From DASZQY01 sp963843565 (lineage in GTDB: Bacteria; Pseudomonadota; Alphaproteobacteria; Rhizobiales; Kaistiaceae), in assembly GCA_963843565.1 (NCBI GenBank), contig CAWJKY010000003.1, positions 2,666,001-2,730,000 on the forward strand: 64,000 bases of DNA. Reading direction: 5' to 3'. Below, piece after piece: positions 1-7,974 of this stretch; within the stretch, counting starts at the first letter, position 1; every line of letters starts with the position of its first letter. The translations under genes and the position numbers were made by a program. Below the pieces are notes generated by a model that worked only from the letters and a program-made list of their open reading frames with translations, did no database searches and was not told where the DNA came from.

Positions 1-1558
1 GGCGCGACGCGAGATCGGCGGCCAGCCCCCATTGCAACCCGTCGAGGCGTCGCCGCGCGGCGGGGACGTGCTCGGCTTCGTCGCGTTCCGTCCTTGCCCG
101 CTCCAGCGCTTCGGCAAGCGCTGCCACACCGCCGGCGACGCGATGGCCGCGAAAGAGCGCCAGCTCGAGGGCGCGGGCGCCGTGCCGGCAGGCGGCGGGT
201 GACAGGCCGAAGGCGGCGAAGGGATGCTTCAGCAGCGCCAGCAGCGCGACGGGATCGCCGTCGGCGGCAGCCGCCTCCGCCAGCAGGCGCACGAAGATGC
301 CGTGCGGCGATTGCGCCAGCGGCGTGCCGGCGGAATCGTCGACCGCGAGGCCCCAGCGGCGCAACTCGACCGCCACGCGCCGCGCTAGCGTCCGCTCGGG
401 CGTGACCAGCGCCGCCGTCCCCTCGCCCCGCTCGATCGCCTCGCGGATCGCCAGCGCGATGGCCGTCGCCTCCTCGTGCTCGTTGCGGGCGACAATCGCC
501 GTGACGCCGGCGAGCGCCACATCGCGGTCGTCGGCGAAGCGCGCCCAGGCGTCGAGGGTCGCCGCCGGGCGGATCGCCTCCGACAGCAGGCGCGTGCGCG
601 CCGCCACGGCGCGATCGTCACCGAGGAGGGCCACGTCGGCGCGGGCGATGCCCAGTTCGCCGATAAGCTGCTTGAGGCCGTATTGCGGGTGACCGTGGGC
701 GGCGGCAGCGCCGTCGTCGCTGCCGATGGCCTCCCAGCCGCCTTCATCGAGGCCCTGGTCGAGGCCGGGCAGCACCACCGCGCCGTTCTCGTCCCGCGCA
801 ATTGCCTTCAGCAATTCCGCGGTCGCCGGAATCGACCCGGTCGATCCGGCGGCGACGATCGGCCCCCGCGATCCGTGCGTGGCGATGCGCTCAGCCTCGG
901 CGCGGATCAGCCGGTCGCGGCGCTTCGCCGGGTCCTCGCGCTGCAGCTCGGCGAGGATCGCCGGCCACTGCTCGGTGACGATGCGCAGGAACTGGAGGGT
1001 CAATTGGAAATATTCGGCGTGATCGTCGGGAACCAGCGTCGTGAGCGCCGACCATTCCACGCCAGCGATCTCGACGTCGTCGATGAGGCGGGCGAGGTCG
1101 CCGGCGAGCCGCGCCGCGTCGGCGGCGGAGGCCGGAATGCGCAGCGGCTCGTCGGGCGTCAGGCGAAGGGGATGGCTGCGCAGGGTCGTCGCCCACGCCA
1201 GGATCAGTCGGGTCAGGGTCAGGCGGCGGGCAAGCGGCGGCAACGGCGGCGGCAGGGCGAGATGATCGGCGCCGGTTTCGGCCTGCGGATCCAGCAGGCG
1301 CTCCTCCTCGTCGACGTCGCCGATCGGGCGGATGACCGGCAAGATCGCCGCGTCGCCTCCGAGGCGATCGGCGAGCACGTCGCGAAAGGCGCGCACCGAA
1401 CGGCGGGTCGGCAGCAGCACGGTGACATCGGCAAGTGCCAGCGGATCGCCGCCGGGCGCCGGAATCAGCGTGCCGTCGAGGAGCGCTTCGGCAAGGGTGG
1501 GCAGAAACGGGGCGCCTGCCGGAATCGACCAGACGCGCGGATGGGCGCGGGTCGCCAT
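1..1558 (-). CDS. addB: AddB helicase-nuclease subunit, N-terminal part (cut by window edge)
   Basis: AddB is one subunit of the AddAB complex, which unwinds and trims double-strand DNA ends for RecA-dependent repair in the cytoplasm. About 519 N-terminal residues are visible; the gene runs off at base 1, so the C-terminal nuclease and Fe-S cysteine region is missing from view. The frame opens at ATG 1558 with VWSIPAGAPFLPTLAEALL, a typical alphaproteobacterial AddB start, then VTVLLPTRRSVRAF. I saw no in-frame stop in the stretches I translated, including the first 110 bases of the window. It begins five bases after the murU stop, so it is probably co-transcribed with murU; addA would be expected next, outside the window. 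Identity rests on the N-terminus and gene order. Confidence 0.82.
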   Translation of the reverse strand, partial: MATRAHPRVWSIPAGAPFLPTLAEALLDGTLIPAPGGDPLALADVTVLLPTRRSVRAFRDVLADRLGGDAAILPVIRPIGDVDEEERLLDPQAETGADHLALPPPLPPLARRLTLTRLILAWATTLRSHPLRLTPDEPLRIPASAADAARLAGDLARLIDDVEIAGVEWSALTTLVPDDHAEYFQLTLQFLRIVTEQWPAILAELQREDPAKRRDRLIRAEAERIATHGSRGPIVAAGSTGSIPATAELLKAIARDENGAVVLPGLDQGLDEGGWEAIGSDDGAAAAHGHPQYGLKQLIGELGIARADVALLGDDRAVAARTRLLSEAIRPAATLDAWARFADDRDVALAGVTAIVARNEHEEATAIALAIREAIERGEGTAALVTPERTLARRVAVELRRWGLAVDDSAGTPLAQSPHGIFVRLLAEAAAADGDPVALLALLKHPFAAFGLSPAACRHGARALELALFRGHRVAGGVAALAEALERARTERDEAEHVPAARRRLDGLQWGLAADLASR

Positions 1559-1563
1559 CGCCG

Positions 1564-2289
1564 TCAGGCGGCGCTGTCGGCGATGGTCAGTTCCGCCTCG
1601 CCGATGGCCTCCGGCGTGCCGATGTGGAGCCACAGGCCGTCGAGGCGCATGCCGTAGAGGCGTTCCCGCTCGAGGGCGCGATCGAACAGGACGTTGAGGG
1701 AGAAGGCCCCCTCGGGGCAATTCTCGAACAGGCGCGGATGGAGGATGGCGGCGCCAGCGTAGGCAAAAGGCGCCACCTCGCGCTCGCCGCGGCGCATCAG
1801 CCGGCCGGCGGGGTCCATGCGAAAGTCGCCGTGCTCGCTGTAGCCGACGGCGTGGACGGTGGCGGCGACCAGCAGCAGCGCGTCCATGTCGGCGTCGCGC
1901 CAGCCTTCGGCGAGGCGCGTGAGGTTGGGGCGGGCCCCCTCGATCCAGAACGAATCCGAGTTCAGCAGATAGAACGGTTCGCCGCCGAATCTCGGCAGCA
2001 CCTGGGCGATACCACCGCCGGTGCCAAGCAGCTTGGCGCGCTCGTCCGAGACGACGATCTCGGGATGGCGGCGGCGGGCGACGTGAACGGCGACGAGATC
2101 GGGCAGGTAGTGGATGTTGACCACCACCTGGTCGACGCCGGCGGCGGCCAGTGCGTCGAGACCACGGTCGATCAGGGCGCGGCCGCCGACCTCAACCAGT
2201 GGCTTGGGCGTGGTCACCGTGACCGGGCGCATGCGCTTGCCGAGGCCGGCGGCAAGAACCATGGCGCGCTTCGGCTGGCTGGCGGTCAT
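1564..2289 (-). CDS. murU: MurNAc-1-phosphate uridylyltransferase-type nucleotidyltransferase
   Basis: A 241-residue sugar-nucleotide transferase. The N-terminus MVLAAGLGKRMRP followed by TPKPLVEVGG is the nucleotide-binding and sugar-phosphate signature of the family, and LNSDSFW is the metal-binding aspartate region. In Pseudomonas and Caulobacter, MurU joins MurNAc-1-phosphate to UTP in a murein recycling route that bypasses de novo UDP-MurNAc synthesis. The gene directly upstream carries an AmgK-like kinase domain, the known partner that makes MurNAc-1-phosphate, which supports this assignment over a generic GlmU or RfbA relative. ATG 2289 is chosen because GGGG lies six bases upstream; an in-frame GTG at 2301 would add four residues. 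Confidence 0.85.
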   Translation of the reverse strand: MTASQPKRAMVLAAGLGKRMRPVTVTTPKPLVEVGGRALIDRGLDALAAAGVDQVVVNIHYLPDLVAVHVARRRHPEIVVSDERAKLLGTGGGIAQVLPRFGGEPFYLLNSDSFWIEGARPNLTRLAEGWRDADMDALLLVAATVHAVGYSEHGDFRMDPAGRLMRRGEREVAPFAYAGAAILHPRLFENCPEGAFSLNVLFDRALERERLYGMRLDGLWLHIGTPEAIGEAELTIADSAA

Positions 2290-2313
2290 CGGGCGCCCCA
2301 CAGGCAGGCAAGG

Positions 2314-3786
2314 TCAGGCCGGGAAGGCCCTCTCATACCAGAGCCGCAGCGGCGAAAGAAACGGGGAAGCAAGCGTGCGCCGCAGATATGCACGCAATCG
2401 TTCCATATGTTGCAGATAAGCCGGCTGGCCGGCAGCGGCGAGGCGGGCGAAAACGCCGAGATTCTTGCAGGTGCGGATCGCCGCCGAGATGGCGTAGGCG
2501 TCGCTGAAGGCGGCGACGTCGAAGGCGGGATCGGCGGCGCGGCGGAGGTCGACGTAGCGGGCGCTGAGGCGTGCCTCCAGATCGGCGGGCACGGTCACCC
2601 GCGCGTCCTGGCAAAGACTGGCGACATCGTAGGCGGAGGGGCCGAAAAAGGCGTCCTGGAAGTCGATGAGGCCGACCCGGGCCGGCCCCTGGCGGTCGGG
2701 CAGCCAGAACAGGTTCGGCGACTGCATGTCGAAGAGAATCCAGCTCTTTTCGGTTTCGGCGAGGCGCGCGAACAGCTTCGACCAGATCGCGTCGAGGGCC
2801 TCCTGCTCGGCTTCGCTGAGCGGCATCGCACGGGCAAACGGTACATACGAGGCAGCAAACAGGCCGACTTCCGGGCCAAGCGCCGGCCCGGCGAGCATCG
2901 GCAAGGTGTGGGCGCCAAGCTGAGCCGGCCGGGGTGCCGAATGGATCTCGGCCAGCACCTCGACCGCGGCCAGATAACGTTCCGGATCAGGCACTTGGCC
3001 GGCGGCGATGCCCTCGTTGCCGAAATCCTCCATGAGCAGCAGCCCCGCCGCGCGGTCAGCCGCAAAAATCTCCGGTGCCGACAGGCCGAGGCCGCGGAGC
3101 GCCTCGTCAACCGCTTGAAACGCCTCGATATTTCGCGCCCGGAACGGCGCCCGCGGGTCGTCAGCGGGAAGCATGCCGTGCGCCGGCCAGTCCATCAGCA
3201 CGGCGGTTCGCATATGCCGATGCAGCCGCTCGTACCTGCGATGGGAGGCATCGCCCGCGAGATGCCGGCGGGTGGCGCCCGGCCAGCCGGAACCGTCGAG
3301 AAATCCACGGATGCGGCGGGTGCGCCCCACCCGGTCCGGCCACGTGCCGCCGCCGGTCAGGACTGCACGGCGGCCCGCCCCTGCGACCGCCAGGGAAACG
3401 GTGAGCGCGTCGGGCGGGATGCGGTCGCCGGCCCGCTCCGGCCATTCGACCAGCACGGCCCCGCCATCGGCGGCGTCCTCGAAGCCGATCTCGTCGAGTT
3501 CGCCGGGATCGCCGATGCGGAAAAGGTCGTAGTGGGAGACGGAAAGCCGCCCGGCGGCATAGGTCTGGACGAGGGTGAAGGTCGGGCTCGGCACCTCGAG
3601 CGTCGGGTCGTCGGCAAGCGCGCGGAGCACCGCGCGGGCAAACGTCGTCTTGCCGGCGCCGAGATCGCCCTTGAGGGCAACCACGTCGCCCGATGCCAGG
3701 ACCGCGGCGATGTCCTCGGCAAGGGCGACGGTCGCGCGCTCGTCGGCGAGGTCGATTTCAAGGAGTGGCGAAAGGGCTTCGGGCAC
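2314..3786 (-). CDS. Bifunctional TsaE ATPase / aminoglycoside-phosphotransferase-fold sugar kinase (AmgK-like)
   Basis: A fusion of about 490 residues. Residues 1 to 150 are TsaE, the ATPase that supports t6A modification of ANN-reading tRNAs; the P-loop GDLGAGKTT is at 40-48 and the PSPTFTLVQ motif follows. The rest is a phosphotransferase-fold kinase with LLMEDFGNEGI, a catalytic-loop equivalent FDMQSPNLFWL and the metal motif VGLIDFQDAFFGPSAYD. Linked to murU downstream, the kinase half probably phosphorylates MurNAc or GlcNAc at the anomeric carbon, as AmgK does. The loop is divergent: the usual RDYH reads FDMQ, although D and N remain. No ATG suits the N-terminus; GTG 3786 places the first residue where TsaE begins, 16 bases after the divL stop. 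An upstream read-through in this frame is just a shadow of divL. Confidence 0.82.
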   Translation of the reverse strand: MPEALSPLLEIDLADERATVALAEDIAAVLASGDVVALKGDLGAGKTTFARAVLRALADDPTLEVPSPTFTLVQTYAAGRLSVSHYDLFRIGDPGELDEIGFEDAADGGAVLVEWPERAGDRIPPDALTVSLAVAGAGRRAVLTGGGTWPDRVGRTRRIRGFLDGSGWPGATRRHLAGDASHRRYERLHRHMRTAVLMDWPAHGMLPADDPRAPFRARNIEAFQAVDEALRGLGLSAPEIFAADRAAGLLLMEDFGNEGIAAGQVPDPERYLAAVEVLAEIHSAPRPAQLGAHTLPMLAGPALGPEVGLFAASYVPFARAMPLSEAEQEALDAIWSKLFARLAETEKSWILFDMQSPNLFWLPDRQGPARVGLIDFQDAFFGPSAYDVASLCQDARVTVPADLEARLSARYVDLRRAADPAFDVAAFSDAYAISAAIRTCKNLGVFARLAAAGQPAYLQHMERLRAYLRRTLASPFLSPLRLWYERAFPA

Positions 3787-3802
3787 GGCCGCCCAAAGGT
3801 CA

Positions 3803-6298
3803 TCAGGCGGCGGCGACGTCAAGCGCCGGGCGGGACGGCAGGCGAATCTTGACCTCGGTTCCGCGGCCCTCCTCCGACGAGATTTCGACGGTCCCGCCGT
3901 GCAGGCCGACGAAGCTCTTGACGATGGACAGGCCAAGGCCGACGCCGCCGCGGCGGGCGCCGCGCGGCAGGCTGGAGAAGCGGTCGAAGACCGAATCGAG
4001 GAAGTTCCTGGGGATTCCGGCGCCGTCATCGGAAACGGTGAACTCGACCGAATCGCCGACCCGGGCCGCCGCCAGGCGCACCGAACCGCCCTCGCGGGAG
4101 TAATCGAGGGCATTCGACAGGAGATTGAAGAGGATCTGGCGGAGGCGCTTCTCGTCGGCGACCAGATCGCCGACGTTGGGGGCGACGTCGGTGGTCAGAT
4201 CGACGCGCTGCTCGTGGACCCGCTCGGCGATGCTGTCGACCACCGCCGCGACGGTCTCGCGCACGTCGATCTCGGCGAGATCGAGCCCCATGATGCCGGC
4301 GTCGATGGTCGACAGGTCGAGGATGTCGTTGACGATGGCGAGCAGCGAGGCGCTCGAGGAGAGGATGTAGCCGGTGTACTCGACCTGCTTCGGGTTGAGG
4401 GGGCCGATGCGGCTGTCGGAGAGCAGCTGGGCGAAGCCGATGATGTTGGTGAGCGGCGAGCGCAGTTCGTAGGAGACGTGGTGGATGAAGGCGTTCTTGA
4501 GGCTGGCGGCGGCCTCCAGCGCCTCGGTGCGCTCGACCAGGGCGCGCTCGACCTGAACCGAGTCGGTGACGTCGACGAAGGTGACCATGGTCTGGCCGTC
4601 GGGAAGCGGCACGGTGGCGTAGTCGACGACGCGCTCGTCGGGGCGCTCCATGCGGCCGGAGATCGAGGCGCGGGTCTCGTCGAGGCCGGCGACGCAGGCG
4701 GTGAAGCGCCGCCACATGCCCTCGTCGTCACCCGGGCGGCGGCAGGCGGCGACGATGTCGGAGACATGCGGGCGCGCGGCGAGCATGTCCTCGTCGAGCG
4801 ACCAGATGGTCGCGAAGCTCGGGTTGTGCAACCGCAGCCGTCCGTCGGAACCGAACACGGCGACACCCTCGGTGAGATGATCGAGGGTTTCGCCCTGCAC
4901 GCTGACCAGCGCGTTGTAGCGGCTCTCCAGATCGAGTCGCTCGGTGACGTTCTCGTACACCCACGTGGCGCCGCCCTGCGGATGCGGATTGACGATGACG
5001 CGCAGCGTCTGACCGTCGGGCATGTGCCACCACTGCTCGCGCGTATCCATCGTGCGATACGCGGCGAAGAGGTCCTGACGCCACGTGCGGAAGTCGGCCT
5101 GCTCGGGAAGCTTGCGCGCCGCACGCAGGCGCTCGAGCACGGCGGCTTCCTCGGGCGCCGATTCCAGAAACGCCGGATCGAGTCCGAACAGCGCGCGGTA
5201 GGCAGCGTTGAACGACTTCAAACGACGGTCGGGTCCGAAGACGGCAACGGCGGTCTGCAACTGATCGAGTGTGCGCGCGTTGAAGTCGACTTCGCGACGC
5301 AGTGCCGCCTGCGCGGCTTCCACTTCGGTGACGTCGACGGCGATGCCGGCGCTGCCACCTTCCGATCTGATGTCGGCGACGTCGAAGATGCGACGCGAAC
5401 CAGCGACGATCGCCGGCAGCCGTTTGGTGAACACCGCGTCGTTTCTGTGCGCGAGCTCGATGGCGCGACGTCCGTTGGTGTCGAGCAACTCAAGTCCGTT
5501 GGCGATCGCCTCATCTTCATCGTTCGCTTCGACGGCCGCGGCGTAGGCGCCGTTGACCCAGGCGAGCGCGCCGCGATCGTCGCGCAGCCAGATCGGCATC
5601 GGCGCGGAGGCGAGCATGGCGCGGGTCGTTTCGACCTCGGCGGCGAGCATGTCGTGGCGCGCCGCGATCTCGGCACGGGCGAGACGTTCGCCGCTCAGAT
5701 CGCGGAAGCGGGCGACCGCCGAGCCGCCCACGGTGCGGCCCCGCACCTCGATCAGGCGGCCGCCGTTCGTCTCCACAACATGTTGAAATTGCTCGCCTCT
5801 TTCGCGCAGGCGAGAGATCAGCTGATTGAGACGGAGGGCGGATTCGGGGGTCAGCCAGACGGCGAAATTCAGGAAGGGGCCGCGCTCGGCGGGCGCTCCG
5901 GCGGCGGCCGGCAGGACGCCGGCGACGATCGGCGGCACACCCTTCTCGCCCCACGAAACGAGACGCTGATCTTCCTCGTTGACGAGCGCCAGAGAGCGAT
6001 CGGCGGTCGCCTTGAGATCGCCGACGAGAAGACGCAGACGACCGTTCTCGGTCTCGGCGCGATTGCGTGCGCGGATCAACTGGAACGTCGAGAAGATCGA
6101 AAACACCATCGCGCCGATGAGCGCCGACATGAGGACGATCTGGATGATGTCGAAGCGCTTGGAGAGAATCGTGAGCGCGAGATCTTCAGCGTGCGACGGT
6201 GTGGCGACCAACGACAGCGACGTCGCTTCGGCGACTAACAGAAAGACGGTCCATCCGGTTCCCGGAATCGCTCTCGTCTTCCTGCCATGCATGAGCAT
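3803..6298 (-). CDS. divL: DivL-type PAS sensor kinase with tyrosine at the phospho-acceptor site
   Basis: An 831-residue membrane-associated kinase of the cell-cycle network. It has a hydrophobic N-terminus (about residues 15-40 and 50-75), several PAS-like regions through the middle, a dimerisation helix and an ATPase domain with the N box around NLLSNALDYSREGG and G boxes DDGAGIP and GVGLGLSIVKSF. The phospho-acceptor box reads HHVSYELRSPLTNIIGF, with Tyr610 where kinases have His. That substitution is the hallmark of Caulobacter DivL, which works as a regulator of CckA and thus of CtrA rather than as an ordinary kinase. Position next to tsaE also fits. The start could be ATG 6298 or ATG 6292. 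The gene is long but shows no break. Confidence 0.82.
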   Translation of the reverse strand: MLMHGRKTRAIPGTGWTVFLLVAEATSLSLVATPSHAEDLALTILSKRFDIIQIVLMSALIGAMVFSIFSTFQLIRARNRAETENGRLRLLVGDLKATADRSLALVNEEDQRLVSWGEKGVPPIVAGVLPAAAGAPAERGPFLNFAVWLTPESALRLNQLISRLRERGEQFQHVVETNGGRLIEVRGRTVGGSAVARFRDLSGERLARAEIAARHDMLAAEVETTRAMLASAPMPIWLRDDRGALAWVNGAYAAAVEANDEDEAIANGLELLDTNGRRAIELAHRNDAVFTKRLPAIVAGSRRIFDVADIRSEGGSAGIAVDVTEVEAAQAALRREVDFNARTLDQLQTAVAVFGPDRRLKSFNAAYRALFGLDPAFLESAPEEAAVLERLRAARKLPEQADFRTWRQDLFAAYRTMDTREQWWHMPDGQTLRVIVNPHPQGGATWVYENVTERLDLESRYNALVSVQGETLDHLTEGVAVFGSDGRLRLHNPSFATIWSLDEDMLAARPHVSDIVAACRRPGDDEGMWRRFTACVAGLDETRASISGRMERPDERVVDYATVPLPDGQTMVTFVDVTDSVQVERALVERTEALEAAASLKNAFIHHVSYELRSPLTNIIGFAQLLSDSRIGPLNPKQVEYTGYILSSSASLLAIVNDILDLSTIDAGIMGLDLAEIDVRETVAAVVDSIAERVHEQRVDLTTDVAPNVGDLVADEKRLRQILFNLLSNALDYSREGGSVRLAAARVGDSVEFTVSDDGAGIPRNFLDSVFDRFSSLPRGARRGGVGLGLSIVKSFVGLHGGTVEISSEEGRGTEVKIRLPSRPALDVAAA

Positions 6299-6471
6299 GC
6301 AGAGGACCCTTCGCCAGATTCCCGATACTCATGGGGTGAAACTTCGCCGCGACAACCTGGGCAGCGCGCACGCCCGAGGCGAATCACCTCCCTGTATAGC
6401 GGTTCGGCGAATCCCGTGTGAAGCGGGTCGTGTCGAAAAAGCGAAGCTGTTGCGAAGACGCCTACATCAAA

Positions 6472-7872
6472 TCAATAGCGGTAGTGGTCCGGCTTGTACG
6501 GACCACTAGTGGTGACACCGATGTAGTTCGCCTGTTTCTCGTTGAGCTCGGTCAGTTTGGCGCCGACCTTGGCGAGATGCAGACGCGCAACCTTCTCGTC
6601 GAGAATCTTCGGCAGTGTGTAGACCTGCCGCTCATATTTTTCCGGCTTGGTGAACAGTTCGATCTGCGCGAGCGTCTGATTGGTGAACGACGCCGACATG
6701 ACGAAGCTCGGATGACCGGTGGCGTTGCCGAGATTCACCAGCCGCCCTTCCGACAGAAGGACGATGCGCTTGCCGTCGGGAAATTCGATCTCGTCGACCT
6801 GAGGCTTGATGTTGGTCCACTTGTGATTGCGAAGCGCGCTCACCTGAATCTCGGAATCGAAGTGACCGATGTTGCACACGATGGCGCGGTCCTTCATGCG
6901 CCGCATGTGATCGATGGTGATGACGTCGACGTTGCCGGTGGCGGTGACGAAAATGTCGGCCTGCGGCGCGGCATCGTCCATGGTGGTCACCTCGTAGCCT
7001 TCCATCGCCGCCTGCAGCGCGCAGATCGGATCGGCCTCGGCGACCAGCACGCGGCAGCCGGCACTGCGCAGGCTGGCGGCGGAGCCCTTGCCGGTGTCGC
7101 CGTAGCCGGCGACCATCGCGGTCTTGCCGGACATCATCACGTCGGTGCCGCGGCGGATGCCGTCGACCAGCGATTCGCGACAGCCATAGAGATTGTCGAA
7201 CTTCGACTTGGTGACCGAGTCGTTGACGTTGATAGCCGGGAAGAGAAGCCGGCCCTCCTTGGCCATCTGGTAGAGACGGTGGACGCCGGTGGTGGTCTCC
7301 TCGGTGACGCCCTTCACGTTGCCGGCGACCTTCGAGTACCAGCCGGGCTCTTCCTTGAGGCGCTTCTTGATGGCGGCGAAGAGGACTTCCTCTTCCTCGT
7401 TGGTGGGATGGGCGAGGACCGAGGGGTTGGTCTCGGCCTGCATGCCGAGATGGAGGAGCAGCGTGGCGTCGCCGCCGTCGTCGAGGATCATGTTGGAGGT
7501 GCCGCCGTCGGCCCAGGTGAAGATGCGGTGGCTGTAGTCCCAGTAGTCTTCCAGGCTCTCGCCCTTGACGGCGAAAACCGGCGTGCCGGTGGCGGCGATG
7601 GCCGCGGCGGCGTGGTCCTGGGTCGAATAGATGTTGCACGAGGCCCAGCGGACGTCGGCGCCCAGCGCCTTGAGCGTCTCGATGAGCACCGCGGTCTGGA
7701 TGGTCATGTGCAGCGAACCGGCGATGCGGGCGCCACGCAGCGGCTGGGTCGAGCCGTATTCCTCGCGGGTCGCCATCAGGCCGGGCATCTCGGTCTCGGC
7801 CAGCGAGATTTCCTTCCGCCCCCAGTCGGCGAGGCCGATATCCTTGACGACATAGTCCTTTGACGCGGGCAT
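6472..7872 (-). CDS. ahcY: Adenosylhomocysteinase
   Basis: S-adenosylhomocysteine hydrolase, 466 residues, splits SAH into adenosine and homocysteine and so relieves product inhibition of SAM-dependent methyltransferases in the cytoplasm. It starts with DYVVKDIGLADWGRKEI, contains SLHMTIQTAVLIETL, the NAD-binding AGYGDTGKGSA region and ends with the conserved GPYKPDHYRY. ATG 7872 follows an AGGAG ribosome site seven bases upstream. Length and motifs match the family closely. It lies behind a palindrome (7959-7974) that probably serves as a repressor site, and downstream of the oxidase-HPr-EIIA unit. Location beside ptsH and chvG is the common rhizobial arrangement. Confidence 0.97.
   Translation of the reverse strand: MPASKDYVVKDIGLADWGRKEISLAETEMPGLMATREEYGSTQPLRGARIAGSLHMTIQTAVLIETLKALGADVRWASCNIYSTQDHAAAAIAATGTPVFAVKGESLEDYWDYSHRIFTWADGGTSNMILDDGGDATLLLHLGMQAETNPSVLAHPTNEEEEVLFAAIKKRLKEEPGWYSKVAGNVKGVTEETTTGVHRLYQMAKEGRLLFPAINVNDSVTKSKFDNLYGCRESLVDGIRRGTDVMMSGKTAMVAGYGDTGKGSAASLRSAGCRVLVAEADPICALQAAMEGYEVTTMDDAAPQADIFVTATGNVDVITIDHMRRMKDRAIVCNIGHFDSEIQVSALRNHKWTNIKPQVDEIEFPDGKRIVLLSEGRLVNLGNATGHPSFVMSASFTNQTLAQIELFTKPEKYERQVYTLPKILDEKVARLHLAKVGAKLTELNEKQANYIGVTTSGPYKPDHYRY
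6482..6508. repeat. Perfect 10-bp inverted repeat inside the last ahcY codons
   Basis: Arms TAGTGGTCCG and CGGACCACTA flank a 7-base loop. On the ahcY mRNA this makes a strong hairpin only seven bases before the stop codon. The protein sequence here (SGPYKPDHY) is conserved, so part of the symmetry follows from the codons, but a perfect ten-base match is more than the residues require. It has no T-run directly after it, so a classical terminator role is doubtful. Confidence 0.5.
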
Positions 7873-7958
7873 GAGCGATCTCCTGCGGGATGCGGAATGG
7901 CGGAAAACGAGTGTTTGACGGGCTTATAGCGCGCCCGGCCCAGCGAGACAATAAGGAT

Positions 7959-7974
7959 ATAAAGATTTCTTTAT
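7959..7974. promoter_or_regulatory. Candidate operator for ahcY (ATAAAG-type palindrome)
   Basis: ATAAAGATTTCTTTAT is a 16-base inverted repeat with one mismatched pair, AT-rich in a GC-rich neighbourhood, about 90 bases upstream of the ahcY start. It overlaps the stop codon of the upstream oxidase gene (TAA at 7971-7973). Palindromes of this ATAAAGATATCTTTAT type sit before methionine-cycle genes in Hyphomicrobiales, from memory linked to the ArsR-family SAH-responsive repressor SahR. That link is inference; the palindrome itself is seen directly. Confidence 0.55.

Noticed and set aside
1435..3852. Long plus-strand open frame of 805 codons
   Set aside because: It lies opposite murU, the TsaE fusion and addB, has low-complexity Gly/Arg/Ala composition and no family motifs; it is a high-GC antisense shadow.
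3787..4113. N-terminal extension of the TsaE fusion into divL
   Set aside because: The residues are Arg/Pro/Ser-rich and unlike TsaE; they come from reading divL in another frame.
3575..6238. Long plus-strand open frame of 887 codons opposite divL
   Set aside because: Antisense shadow of the DivL gene; no recognisable domains and D/G/R-rich composition.
7873..7958. SAH riboswitch upstream of ahcY
   Set aside because: The gap is short and AT-rich near the palindrome, with no GC-rich pseudoknot pattern of the SAH aptamer; a protein operator explains it better.
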